Positions 8,109 to 16,330 of a stretch of 64,000 nt of DNA are shown piece by piece. Origin of the DNA: Microbacteriaceae bacterium VKM Ac-2854. GTDB lineage: Bacteria; Actinomycetota; Actinomycetes; Actinomycetales; Microbacteriaceae. Within the stretch, counting starts at the first letter, position 1. Every line of letters starts with the position of its first letter. A program made the position numbers and the translations under genes. The stretch spans positions 124,001-188,000 of the forward strand of contig JABMLH010000008.1 of the NCBI GenBank assembly GCA_013205085.1, written 5' to 3'. The notes under the pieces are model-generated. The model saw nothing but the letters and a program-made list of their open reading frames with translations, searched no databases and was not told the DNA's origin.

Positions 8109-8558
8109 ATGCGGATCGAGAGTGTGGCGTGGGAGCATCCGGAGGCCGAGCGGCTGCGCGCGGCCCAACGAGTGGAGATCGACGGGCGCTACGGCGCCGA
8201 CACCGAGCCCGGCGAGAAGCCGACGGCGGCCAGTGTGAGCGTCTTCCTGGTCGCCTTCGACGACGCGGGGACGGGCCTCGGCTGCGGCGGGCTGCGGATG
8301 CTGGAGCCCGGCATCGCGGAGATCAAGCGGATGTACGTGGCCCCGAGCGCGCGCGGCTCGGGGGTCTCGACCGCCTTGTTGCGCCGGTTGGAGGCGGAGG
8401 CGGCCAGCGCCGGCGTCACGCAGCTGCGCCTGGAGACGGGGCCCGCCCAGCCCGACGCGGTGCGCTTCTACACCCGCGAGGGCTATACGCGGATCCCGAA
8501 CTTCGGCTACTACGTTGATGCGCCGGATTCGCTGTGCTTCGGGCGGGTGTTGGGCTGA
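8109..8558 (+). CDS. GNAT-family N-acetyltransferase
   Basis: A 149-residue acetyl-CoA-dependent acyltransferase. Motif A is visible at about residues 75-100: EIKRMYVAPSARGSGVSTAL, with the R/Q-x-x-G-x-A pyrophosphate loop present as RGSGVS. The C-terminal VRFYTREGYTRI is the usual motif B. The acceptor is not predictable. It has its own leaderless promoter and stands alone between the exporter and a convergent operon. Confidence 0.85.
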   Translation: MRIESVAWEHPEAERLRAAQRVEIDGRYGADTEPGEKPTAASVSVFLVAFDDAGTGLGCGGLRMLEPGIAEIKRMYVAPSARGSGVSTALLRRLEAEAASAGVTQLRLETGPAQPDAVRFYTREGYTRIPNFGYYVDAPDSLCFGRVLG

Positions 8559-8584
8559 CCGGCGCACGGCGTCCGGTGTCCGGC

Positions 8585-10045
8585 TCAGCTGCGGGCGTCG
8601 AGGACCCGGCGGAGCCAGTCGAACGAGGCCTTCGGCACACGGTCGTAGCCCATCGCGTCCAGCGCGACGAGGCCGCTCGGCCGCGTGTAGCCGGCCGACC
8701 ATTCGAAGGCGTCGACCAGGGTCCACAGGTACACCGCCTCGAGCGTGACGCCGTCCGCGTCCCCGCCCGGCGCGACAGCCTCCACCAACGCGGCGAGGTG
8801 GCTGCCGAGCCAGCGGATCCGCGCGGTGTCGACGATCGCGCCGTCCCGATCCTGCGCCTCCGGGTAGCTGACCCCGAGCGCGCCGACGACCAGGGGCGGC
8901 AGCGCCTCGCCGTAGCGATCGCGCAACTCGCGCAGCGCGACGCCGAGGAACGACGGCGCGTTCGGCTCCCCCGCGCCGTCCGTCGGGAACTCGGGCCACG
9001 GCTCCCGGTGGAACGGGAACACCGGTGGCGCTCCGACGCCCGTCGGCGCCGACGGATCCCGCCCGGCGGCGATCCGGGCCGGCGGCAGCGGAGCGACACC
9101 GTAGAAGTCCAGCGGAGCGCTGATGCGCACCAGGTCGACGGGGTCCACCCTGGTCAGCGGCTCGAACAGCATCGCCAGTTCCTCGGGCCCGGTCGGATAC
9201 GCGCCGGTGAGCAACGCGTCCGGCACCAGGCGGTTGTGCAACGTATCGAACGCGGCGGCCCAGCTGACGTCGGCCTCGCGGTCGCTCGCCGGCTCGACCG
9301 GGGCGTACGCATCGACGATGCCGATCCGACCGGGCACCGCGGCGGCCCGCAGCGCCTCGACGGCGACTCCGTGGCCGAGCAGCTGATGGTGCAGGGCGGG
9401 CAGAGCGTTGAAGAGCCGCCCGTACCCGGGGGCCTCGGTCGTCAGCGCGTAACCGCCGAGCATCACGGTGGTCGGTTGGTCGAGCGTGACCCAGGAGTCG
9501 ACGCGGTCGCCCAGGCGAGAGGCGAACTCGAAGGCGTAGTCGCCGAAGCGGAAGGCCGTATCGCGATTCATCCAGCCGCCGGAGAACGTCTCGGGCGTGT
9601 CCCGGTGCTGCAGGGTGAGCATGGGGCGGATGCGGGCCTCGGCCAGCGCGTCCAGGAGCCGGTCGTAGAACGCGAGCCCCGCGCGACTGATCGGGCCGCG
9701 GCCGGCGGGCTGGATGCGCGTCCACGCGACGGAGAGGCGCACGTCCTGCACACCCAGATCGACCAGGAGGGCGATGTCGTCGGCGAAACGGCGGTAGAAG
9801 TCGGTCGCGACCTCGGGCGTCGCGCCATCGGCGATCGTGTGCCGCCGGCCGGCGAACTCGTCCCAGACGGTGGTGCCGCGGCCGTCCGCCGCCAACGAGC
9901 CCTCCGTCTGGAATGCGCTGGACGCCATCCCGATCCGCAGCGTCGACGGCAGCAGCGCGCCGAGCTCGCGTGGGTCGTCGAATCGCGCTGCCGCCGTCGC
10001 GGACTCCCGCCGACCGAGCCCGCGCGCGGCGTCGGATCCGCTCAT
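8585..10045 (-). CDS. GH1 beta-glucosidase homologue lacking both catalytic glutamates
   Basis: The whole 486-residue chain follows the GH1 TIM-barrel plan: SSAFQTEGS (42-50), WDEF (61-64), RLSVAWTRIQP (103-113), GGYALTTEAPGYG (197-209), and a C-terminal LWTLVDAFEWSAGY (440-453) with the sugar-binding Glu/Trp. The acid/base motif TxNEP reads TLDQP (187-191) so the Glu is Gln190; the nucleophile motif ITENG reads VGALG (387-391) so the Glu is Ala389; HWDLP is HRDTP. Hydrolysis by the classical retaining mechanism is therefore not expected. It starts ATG 10045 inside the stop of the upstream FAD oxidase gene (ATGA). A sugar-binding or regulatory role is inference. Confidence 0.85.
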   Translation of the reverse strand: MSGSDAARGLGRRESATAAARFDDPRELGALLPSTLRIGMASSAFQTEGSLAADGRGTTVWDEFAGRRHTIADGATPEVATDFYRRFADDIALLVDLGVQDVRLSVAWTRIQPAGRGPISRAGLAFYDRLLDALAEARIRPMLTLQHRDTPETFSGGWMNRDTAFRFGDYAFEFASRLGDRVDSWVTLDQPTTVMLGGYALTTEAPGYGRLFNALPALHHQLLGHGVAVEALRAAAVPGRIGIVDAYAPVEPASDREADVSWAAAFDTLHNRLVPDALLTGAYPTGPEELAMLFEPLTRVDPVDLVRISAPLDFYGVAPLPPARIAAGRDPSAPTGVGAPPVFPFHREPWPEFPTDGAGEPNAPSFLGVALRELRDRYGEALPPLVVGALGVSYPEAQDRDGAIVDTARIRWLGSHLAALVEAVAPGGDADGVTLEAVYLWTLVDAFEWSAGYTRPSGLVALDAMGYDRVPKASFDWLRRVLDARS

Positions 10046-11355
10046 GCGCCGAGCACGCGTTGCAGGTAGGGGTTGCCGAAGAGCCGGTGCGGATCCAACC
10101 GGTCGCGGACGGCCAGGAAGTCGCCGAAGCGCGGATACAGCTCGCGCAACTCGTCGTCGACCCGGTAGTGCAGCAGGCCCCAATGCGGGCGGCCGTCGTA
10201 GTCGCGCATGATCTCCTCGACCGCTCGGAAGTACTCGCCCGCGCTGTCGCGGAGATAGCGGCGCACGCCGATGTAGGCGCTGTCGCGCCCGTACGCCGTC
10301 GAGAGCCAGTTCTCGTCGGCCGCGGCGGTACGCACCTCGATGGGGTACGACACCCGCCACCCGCGCTCCTCGATCAGCCCGCGGATGCGGCGCACCGCTT
10401 CCGGGGCGTGCTCCCGAGCGATCGCGTACTCCATCGCTCGGTAGCGCGGCGGACGCGTCGCGGTGAACACGGTCGCCGAGTGATCGGCGTACTCCCGCCG
10501 AGCCGTGAGCGCCGTGGCAACCCGATTCGCACGCGGCGTCACCACAGGCACGACGCGTCCGGCGACCCCGGCCGTTGTGGTGAGCGCAGCGGCGAACAGC
10601 TCGTCTCGAATGACGCGCGCCAGCAACGGCACCGGGCGACGGCGGGCATCCACCGGCAGCCGCCGATGGGTGCGGGTCGTGGCCGTCTCGGTGTGCGGCA
10701 GCCAGGAGAACGAGAAGTGATCGGCACCGTCGACGCGCTCGGCGAAGGAATCGAGCACGGCGTCCAGCGGTTCGCCGCCCTCCTCCGCGGCGAGCACGAA
10801 CGCGGGAACGCACTGCATCGTCACCTCGATCAGCACCCCCAAGGCACCGAGCCCGAGCCGCACGGCGGGCAGCAACTCGGCGTTCTCCTCCGCGTCGACG
10901 GTGAGCAGTTCGCCCTCGCCCGTGACGATCGTGACGCCGACCACCTGGCTGCCGAGCCCGCCGAAACGCGCACCGGAGCCGTGCACGCCCGTCGAAAGGG
11001 CGCCGCCCAGGGTCTCGCGATCGCTGTCGCCCTGGTTCTGAAGCGCGAGACCGAGCGGCGCGAGAAGGGCGGGCAGCCGGTGCAGCCGGGTTCCGGCCAG
11101 CAGGGTGACCTGCGCGCGCGGGCGATCGACGCGGACGAGGCCGCTCAGGTCGGTCAGATCGAGTTGCACGCCGGGCGCGACCGCGATGCCGGTGAAGCTG
11201 TAACCCGAACCGACGGGCTTGATCAGCATTCCGCCGCGCCGAGCGGCCTGGACCGCGCGCTGCACCGCGCCCGCGTCGGCGGGGCGTTCGATGCGAGCCG
11301 GGCGCACACTCTCGGTGCGGCTCCAGTTGCGCCACACGGCACCTGCTGCGGTCAC
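10042..11355 (-). CDS. FAD-linked sugar-lactone/alditol oxidase homologue (ALO/GULO family)
   Basis: Vanillyl-alcohol-oxidase superfamily: N-terminal PCMH FAD domain with LIKPVGSGYSFTGI (44-57) and LGGALSTGVHGSG (about 115-127), and a C-terminal ALO domain. The position that is a covalent-FAD histidine in GULO and alditol oxidase (GSGHS) is Tyr52, so flavin is probably non-covalent. The E-x-R pair (PIEVR) of the substrate pocket is present, but the family HWxK motif reads HWGL (391-394), replacing the lysine implicated in catalysis in AldO. GTG start 11355; no clear Shine-Dalgarno. It overlaps the degenerate GH1 gene downstream by 4 bp, so the two are made together. Confidence 0.8.
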   Translation of the reverse strand: MTAAGAVWRNWSRTESVRPARIERPADAGAVQRAVQAARRGGMLIKPVGSGYSFTGIAVAPGVQLDLTDLSGLVRVDRPRAQVTLLAGTRLHRLPALLAPLGLALQNQGDSDRETLGGALSTGVHGSGARFGGLGSQVVGVTIVTGEGELLTVDAEENAELLPAVRLGLGALGVLIEVTMQCVPAFVLAAEEGGEPLDAVLDSFAERVDGADHFSFSWLPHTETATTRTHRRLPVDARRRPVPLLARVIRDELFAAALTTTAGVAGRVVPVVTPRANRVATALTARREYADHSATVFTATRPPRYRAMEYAIAREHAPEAVRRIRGLIEERGWRVSYPIEVRTAAADENWLSTAYGRDSAYIGVRRYLRDSAGEYFRAVEEIMRDYDGRPHWGLLHYRVDDELRELYPRFGDFLAVRDRLDPHRLFGNPYLQRVLGA

Positions 11356-11570
11356 CGCTCACCCGCTTCCATCTCGACCGAGCCGTTCATCGGCCCGACC
11401 CGCCATTGTCCCGCATCCCGCCCGCCCCTCGGTTTTTGTCTACCGAGTATGGGTATTTATGGAGAGCGCCGCCGGGGTGGTTGACACCCCACGGAGGCGG
11501 CGACTGCAATGGACACTACGTGACGGCAGGCTTGAGCAGGGCAAGGCAGGGGGCGTCATCGGGATCGCCG

Positions 11571-13730
11571 ATGAGCTCTGTTCGGCGCGCCGCGCGGCTC
11601 GCCCTGGCTGCGCTCGCCGCAATGGCCGGACTCCTCGTGACCGCTCCGATCGCCTCCGCAGCCGCGCTCAGCATCGATTCGCCGTCAACGGGCACTTTGC
11701 TCGATTCCGGTACCGTCACGGTGACCGGCAGCGGCAGCGCCGGCAGCCAGATCCAGGTCTCCGATGCGAGCGGCGGCGATCCGCTCTGCATCGTGACCGT
11801 CGACGCGGCGGAGAGCTGGAACTGCGGCCTCGACCTCGGCGACGGCCCGCATCGACTGACGGCGGCGGAGCTGCTCGCGGACGGCTCCACCTCCGCCACC
11901 TCGATCGACATCGCCGTGCTCTCGCCGCCCGTGATCACCTCCGTCGACGGCGGGACGACGTCGGCCGGCTCGGTCGGTGGCTCGGCGTACCCCGGCGCGA
12001 CCGTGACCGCGACGACGACGGACGGCTCCGCCTCGTGCAGCACGAGCGCCGACGCGAGCGGAAAGTGGTTCTGCCAGCTGGTGCCGGCGTTGGGCGCGGG
12101 CGACTACTCCGTCTCGGCGACGCAGTCGGCCGCATTCGCGAACGGAGCGAGCTCGCCGGCGAGCGCTGCCGTGACGCTGACCGTCGACGCCGCCCCTCCG
12201 GCGGCACCGACGATGACCTCCCCCACGAGTGGCGGCACGCTGCCGCTCAGCGGCGCGAGCTACAGCGGCACCGGCGAAGAGGGCACCACCGCCTACGTCT
12301 ACGTCGACGTGGTGAACACGTGCGAGGCACCCGTCATCGACGGCACCTGGACCTGCACCGGCGGCGTCGTCGAGCCGGGCTCGCACCGGGTCTCCGCGAT
12401 CCTCGGCGACGCCGCCGGCAACTACGGCCCGCCGAGCGCCTGGATCGACGTCGTCTTCGCGGACGCGAGCCCCACGCCGACCGCCACTCCGACTCCGACC
12501 GGCAGCACGAGTCCGACCGGCAGCGCGACACCGACGGCGAGCGCGAGCGCCTCCCCGACGCCCAGCGCGACATCCTCCGCAGGGCAACCGACTCCGAGCG
12601 CCACCTCATCGACCCCGGCCAAGGGCGGCGCGACTCCGAGCAGGACCGGTACGCCGTCGGCCCCGCGCCCGAGCGACGGCGAAACCGCGCTGCCCGCACT
12701 CCCCGGCGCGCCGTCGGACGGCGCCCAGCCCGCTCCCTCGGTGCCCGAGCCCCTCTCCGGCGGCGACGTCGAGGGTGGCTGGAACGCAGCGACGGGGATG
12801 ACCACCGCGCTGACCGCGCGCGCCGAGCTGGGCACCTTCTCCGACTGGGTCCGCTCGCTCGCCCTGGCGGCGATCTCCCTCGCGCTGGTCGTGGTTCCCG
12901 CCCGTCTCGCGGCCGGCTCGCGCGCCCCGCGAGAGAGCAGTGCGCCGCGGTGGCAGCTCACCGGACGCAATCGGGCCCGGGTCGAGTTCGAGACGGTTCC
13001 GGAGGCACCGGCGCTCAGTCGGCGAACCGTCGCGGTCGGCGTGATCGGCTGCGCCGCCGGGCTGGTGCTGCTCTCCGGTCCGGTGAGCGATCAGCCCGCC
13101 TACATCCGACTCCTGATCGCCGTCGTCGTCGCGATCGTCGCCGTCAACGTGGTCGCCGCGGGCGTTCCGGCCTTGGTGGCTCGGAGACTGGCGGTCGGCT
13201 CGGTCGCCGTCGTGCCGGCTCCGAAGGCCCTCCTGATCGTGGCCGCCGCCGCCCTCGGCTCGCGCTTCGCGGGCTTGGATCCCGCGTTCCTCTTCGGCGT
13301 CGTCGTCGGCCTCGCGCTGGCACCCTCGGCGTCCGCGGCCGATCGGGCCAAGCTCGCGACCGTGCGCGTCGTCGCCCTCCTCGCTCTGGCGGGAGTCGCC
13401 TGGGCGCTCTCCGGAGCGGTCCCCGCCGACGGCACGTTCGTGGCGACGCTGCTCGCTGAGGTGTTGTCGGCGACCACGCTGCTCTCGATCGGCTCGGCGG
13501 TGGTGCTGCTGTTCCCGATCGGGCGCCCGGCCGGCCAAGCGATCCTGCGCTGGTCGCCGGTGCTGTGGCTCGGGCTGACGCTGATGAGCTACACGGTGCT
13601 CTTCCTGCTGCTCACCCCCACCCTCGCCGCCTGGCAGAGTGGCGGCGGCGGCGCGGTCGTCGCACTGATCGTGGTCGGCTTCGCCGCGGTGTGCACCTCG
13701 GTCTGGGCGTGGCGCCGCTTCGTGGAGTGA
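11571..13730 (+). CDS. Secreted Ig-like repeats fused to multi-TM domain
   Basis: A 719-residue envelope protein. A signal peptide (MSSVRRAARL then a hydrophobic run to IASAA, cleavage near 31) is followed by three Ig-like/adhesin-type repeats of about 90 residues, each with paired cysteines, a Pro/Ser/Thr linker at about 300-400, and a C-terminal half with some seven membrane helices (from about 425), including LDPAFLFGVVVGLALAP. The layout resembles actinobacterial proteins described as FGLLP-motif membrane proteins, though the exact motif is not intact here. The ATG 11571 is chosen for the signal peptide; no strong Shine-Dalgarno precedes it. Function unknown; surface exposure with an integral anchor is the safe reading. 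Confidence 0.75.
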   Translation: MSSVRRAARLALAALAAMAGLLVTAPIASAAALSIDSPSTGTLLDSGTVTVTGSGSAGSQIQVSDASGGDPLCIVTVDAAESWNCGLDLGDGPHRLTAAELLADGSTSATSIDIAVLSPPVITSVDGGTTSAGSVGGSAYPGATVTATTTDGSASCSTSADASGKWFCQLVPALGAGDYSVSATQSAAFANGASSPASAAVTLTVDAAPPAAPTMTSPTSGGTLPLSGASYSGTGEEGTTAYVYVDVVNTCEAPVIDGTWTCTGGVVEPGSHRVSAILGDAAGNYGPPSAWIDVVFADASPTPTATPTPTGSTSPTGSATPTASASASPTPSATSSAGQPTPSATSSTPAKGGATPSRTGTPSAPRPSDGETALPALPGAPSDGAQPAPSVPEPLSGGDVEGGWNAATGMTTALTARAELGTFSDWVRSLALAAISLALVVVPARLAAGSRAPRESSAPRWQLTGRNRARVEFETVPEAPALSRRTVAVGVIGCAAGLVLLSGPVSDQPAYIRLLIAVVVAIVAVNVVAAGVPALVARRLAVGSVAVVPAPKALLIVAAAALGSRFAGLDPAFLFGVVVGLALAPSASAADRAKLATVRVVALLALAGVAWALSGAVPADGTFVATLLAEVLSATTLLSIGSAVVLLFPIGRPAGQAILRWSPVLWLGLTLMSYTVLFLLLTPTLAAWQSGGGGAVVALIVVGFAAVCTSVWAWRRFVE

Positions 13731-13738
13731 GCGGGCAG

Positions 13739-13880
13739 CCCGGGTTGTCACGTCCCGTCCATCCGGGCCCGGGTTGTCACGTCTCGTCCATCCGGGCCCG
13801 GGTTGTCACGTCTCGTCCATCCGGGCCCGGGTTGTCACGTCTCGTCCATCCGGGCCCGGGAACGGACGCGGAACGACAAC
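13739..13880. repeat. Four tandem 29-bp units with GGGTTGTCACGT core plus inverted arm
   Basis: Units start at 13739, 13768, 13797 and 13826; each is CCCGGGTTGTCACGTCTCGT followed by CCATCCGGG, with one base different in unit 1. A partial inverted copy of the core, ending ACGACAACCC, follows at 13873-13882, so the left arm of a hairpin appears to have been amplified. There are no spacers, so it is not a CRISPR array. It lies between the convergent membrane-protein and transglutaminase genes. Confidence 0.9.
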
Positions 13881-13988
13881 CCGGGCGAGCCGGGGACCCC
13901 GGGCGAGCCGGGGACCCCGGGCCTGCCGGGGACCCCGGGCCTGCCGGGGAACCCGGGCCTGCCGGGGAGCCCGGGCACGCCGGCGAGC
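13881..13988. repeat. Six 18-bp G/C units with collagen-like coding potential
   Basis: Units of the form CCGGGCxxGCCGGGGAxC run without gaps from 13881 to 13988. Because 18 is divisible by 3 and each unit is nearly self-complementary, both strands can be read as Gly-x-x triplets. No convincing start signal is present and the run ends inside the convergent gene region, so I treat it as non-coding repeat DNA. Confidence 0.85.
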
Positions 13989-13998
13989 CGGGGCCGGC

Positions 13999-14790
13999 TC
14001 AGCCGATGCTGACGAAGTCCGTGACGTCGTCCTTGGGGAGGTCGTCGACGACCGCCGTGACCCAGAACTCGCCGAGGTCGGCGAAGCCGTCGTACACACT
14101 CAGGAACGCCGTGTCGGCCGCGTCGCGACCCGTCGCGATCCGCACCAGGCTCTGGCGCGGGGCGAGAGTGGTCGCATCCACCACGTGCCAGGCTCCCTCG
14201 ACCCAGGCCTCCGCAACGGCGTGGAAGTCCATCGGGTCCAGGCCTGGCGCGTAGACCGCGACGAGGCGGGCCGGCACGTCGAGCCCGCGCAGCAGGGCGA
14301 CGACGAGGTGCGCGTAGTCGCGGCACACGCCCTGGCGCGCGAGCAAGGTCTGCTCCGCGCCGTCCGTGGGCAGGCTGGAGCCGGGAACGTACTCGAGTCG
14401 GGTGCCGACCCACGAGCTGACCGCGGCGAGGAGGTCCTTGCCGCGCAGGCCGCTGAACTCCGCGTGGGCGGTGGGGGCCAGCAGGTCGGACTCGGCGTAG
14501 CGGCTCGGGCGCAGGTATCGCAGTCGCTCCGCCTCCGAACCCATGATCGGCGTGAGCCGGCCGGATACCGAAGCGCGGTAGTCGAGGACGAGGTGGCCGG
14601 GATGCGCGTTCAGCACGTGCAGGCGCCCGCCGTGTTCGTCGGGGATGACCCGGGGCGTGACGGGGACGCCGTCGATCGTGAGGTCGAACGTCTCGATCGG
14701 CGCGTGCGCCTGCGCCACCGACACAGCGAAGACGAGCGTTGCGGGCGAGGTGACCTCGAGCGTCATGTGGGCGGTGACGTCGCGCTTCAT
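13999..14790 (-). CDS. Transglutaminase-like cysteine protease-fold protein
   Basis: The transglutaminase core carries a complete Cys-His-Asp triad: Cys156 in [12 protein letters not shown], His190 in [10 protein letters not shown] and Asp205 in HVVDATT. The N-terminal 100 residues form the beta-rich domain common in bacterial homologues. Such proteins act as proteases, peptide-modifying enzymes or amidases, usually cytoplasmic when, as here, no signal peptide is present. ATG 14790 has AAGGGA 7 nt upstream. The gene is preceded by a DUF7882 gene on the same strand, 68 bp away. Confidence 0.85.
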   Translation of the reverse strand: MKRDVTAHMTLEVTSPATLVFAVSVAQAHAPIETFDLTIDGVPVTPRVIPDEHGGRLHVLNAHPGHLVLDYRASVSGRLTPIMGSEAERLRYLRPSRYAESDLLAPTAHAEFSGLRGKDLLAAVSSWVGTRLEYVPGSSLPTDGAEQTLLARQGVCRDYAHLVVALLRGLDVPARLVAVYAPGLDPMDFHAVAEAWVEGAWHVVDATTLAPRQSLVRIATGRDAADTAFLSVYDGFADLGEFWVTAVVDDLPKDDVTDFVSIG

Positions 14791-14858
14791 GGATTCCCTT
14801 GGGTTCGGGTGAGGAATGAGGTGGAGCGTGGAGCAGCAGCGACTCTACCGGGCGCGTG

Positions 14859-15197
14859 TTACGGCCGCGGTTCGCCCTTCGGCGGCGGCGTGGGCGCGGC
14901 GTCGGGTTCCTGCAGGAGCTGTAGACCGCCGGACGCGTTGGCCGACACGGTCAGCTGGTCGATCCAGCTGCGATTGATCGACGGCACCCGGCCGCCGTAG
15001 TACTTGAAGTACAACGGGATCGACGGGTCGAGCCAGATGCTGGAGCGGCCGTCGCCGACGGACGGGTCGTCGCGCCACGAGAAGAAGAAGCTCTCCCGGC
15101 GGCGCAGCTTGTTGGCGATCACGATCTGGAGGTGGGTGAGTGTTCTATCGTCGAATTCGACTTCTACGCCAGAGACGCCGTACAGCAGTTTGCCCAT
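14859..15197 (-). CDS. DUF7882 family protein
   Basis: A 112-residue protein of a family common in Microbacteriaceae and often mislabelled ATP-dependent DNA ligase. Recognisable blocks are MGKLLYGVSGVEVEFDD, LRRRESFFFSWRDD, VGDGRSSIWLDPSIPLYFKY and PSINRSWIDQL. It lacks any ligase motif (no KxDG). The C-terminus is Pro-rich. Perfect Shine-Dalgarno AAGGAGAATC before ATG 15197. Function unknown. Confidence 0.85.
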   Translation of the reverse strand: MGKLLYGVSGVEVEFDDRTLTHLQIVIANKLRRRESFFFSWRDDPSVGDGRSSIWLDPSIPLYFKYYGGRVPSINRSWIDQLTVSANASGGLQLLQEPDAAPTPPPKGEPRP

Positions 15198-15397
15198 GAT
15201 TCTCCTTGCCGACCGGGGTCACGGGTCGTTTCGTGCCAGCCGTTTCTCGCAACAGCGAAGGGCGGGTCCTTGGACCACGCCCTCCGGATTCGTCGACCAT
15301 CCGATCAACGTTTTTCGACTCTATTCGAGCCGAAGAAGCCGCTCGGGGGATTGACAGTTCGGGCGCAAGCTCAGTATGCGCGCCTCATGTCGAATAG

Positions 15398-15474
15398 TGG
15401 TGCCCCCACTGGGATTCGAACCCAGACTGAAACGATTTTAAGTCGTCTGCCTCTGCCGATTGGGCTATGGGGGC
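15398..15474 (-). tRNA. tRNA-Leu(UAA), class I-like short form
   Basis: Read on the minus strand, the acceptor stem GCCCCCA/TGGGGGC, D arm, a 7-nt anticodon loop CTTAAAA (anticodon TAA), a T arm CTGGG-TTCGAAT-CCCAG, discriminator A and encoded CCA are all present. The anticodon predicts leucine (UUA codon). The variable loop is only five nucleotides (TCAGT), whereas leucine tRNAs normally carry a long variable arm. Discriminator A73 agrees with leucine. Confidence 0.85.
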
Positions 15475-15498
15475 GGAGACTCCAGTCTGCCAGGCGCC

Positions 15499-15562
15499 CG
15501 CGCTGTCGTTTCGACCACGCGCGCCCGGCAGAACACCTGCGCGCGGCCAGAACGACAGCGCG
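15499..15562. repeat. 12-bp inverted repeat upstream of tRNA-Leu
   Basis: CGCGCTGTCGTT (15499-15510) and AACGACAGCGCG (15551-15562) are perfect complements with 40 nt between. It lies 24 bp before the tRNA 5' end on the minus strand. It may be a terminator of a lost gene or the edge of the decayed block that follows. Confidence 0.6.
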
Positions 15563-15576
15563 GTCGGACCGGCGAC

Positions 15577-15690
15577 TCAGGCCGAGGCCGACTCGCCGAG
15601 TCGAGCGTCGACCGCATCGGCGGCGAAGGTGCGGTCGATCACGAGGTGGCGCGCGCCCTGGACGGCCGCACCGGCGCCGAGGCGACTCGT
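15577..15690 (-). pseudogene. Possible C-terminal remnant of a sugar kinase/ROK-type gene
   Basis: In one minus-strand frame about 36 codons (LGAGAAVQGARHLVIDRTF and on to a TGA at 15577) look like the last residues of a ROK-type regulator or sugar kinase. Upstream coding sequence is missing and replaced by the glycoside hydrolase fragment on the other strand. Very tentative; it could be chance coding potential in G+C-rich DNA. Confidence 0.2.
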
Positions 15691-16283
15691 GCACCGACCC
15701 CCACCCCTCCTGATCGAGGACCCGGCGGTGAACGCCCTCTGGGCACGATCGGAACGCGCGTTGGCGGACATCGCCGGTGAACTCGGGCTCGCCGGCGATG
15801 TGCACCACGAGCGTGCCGAGCGGACCGTTCGGGCGATGGACCGACTGTGGAGCGATGAGCTCGGCTGCTACTCCGCCCGCGACGTCGCGACGGATGCGCT
15901 GCAGCCGTTCCGCACAGTGAGCGGGCTGATCCCGCTGATCGCATCGACACCGCATCGCGATGCCCTGCTGGCGACGCTCGACTCCGAGCATTTCGGTCTC
16001 GGCCGCGTACGGATGGTGCCGAGCGCCGACCTCGTCGGCCCGGGCTTCGATCCGTCGCTACTGGCGCGGACCGAGCTGGTTCAATACCGCATGGCTGATC
16101 GCGCAGGGCCTGCTGGCGGCGGGGCGCACGGCGGATGCGACGGCGCTCTCGGCTCAGACGACGGCGGCCGCCGCGGACGGGGATTACCCCGAGTACGTCG
16201 ACCCGCACACCGGCGCGCCGAAGGGCACGCGACGATTCAGCTGGACGGCGGCGCTTACGCTGGACCTGGAGCGCACGCTCTGA
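15690..16283 (+). pseudogene. C-terminal fragment of an (alpha/alpha)6 glycoside hydrolase, frameshifted
   Basis: The plus strand encodes the C-terminal barrel of an MGH1/GH63-type hydrolase: IEDPAVNALWARSERALADI, RLWSDELGCYSARDV, FRTVSGLIPLI, then after a frame change RRYWRGPSWFNTAWLIAQGL, EYVDPHTGAPKG and RFSWTAALTLDL before a stop at 16283. The frame shifts by one base near 16055-16060, where intact homologues read FDPRRYWRGP. There is no start signal and the first two thirds of the enzyme are missing, so this is a relic. Confidence 0.7.
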
Positions 16284-16301
16284 GGTCAGAGCGGGGTAGG
16301 C

Positions 16302-16330
16302 TTCACATTCGGTCGGTGATGGATCATTAT
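16302..16330 (+). promoter_or_regulatory. Promoter TTCACA-17-CATTAT of the MNT-HEPN operon
   Basis: TTCACA at 16302-16307 and CATTAT at 16325-16330 are 17 bp apart; the -10 box lies inside the first operator palindrome, so a bound repressor would block it. Transcription would begin near 16337, giving a 36-nt leader. Confidence 0.45.

Noticed and set aside
8534-10069. Plus-strand ORF over the GH1 gene
   Set aside because: Translation is Arg/Gly/Asp-rich without domains and mirrors the real minus-strand gene.
13739-13854. Four identical 29-bp repeats considered as a CRISPR array
   Set aside because: Units are directly adjacent with no spacers and no cas genes are near.
13803-14012. Collagen-like small ORF on the plus strand (69 codons)
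   Set aside because: The frame is a by-product of the 29-bp and 18-bp tandem repeats; no -10 box or Shine-Dalgarno, and it ends inside the antisense of a well-supported transglutaminase-like gene.
14859-15197. ATP-dependent DNA ligase reading of the DUF7882 gene
   Set aside because: No KxDG or other nucleotidyltransferase motif and only 112 residues; this is a common mislabel for the family.
15398-15474. Stop-codon suppressor tRNA because of the letters TAA
   Set aside because: Anticodon UAA pairs with the leucine codon UUA, not with a UAA stop codon.
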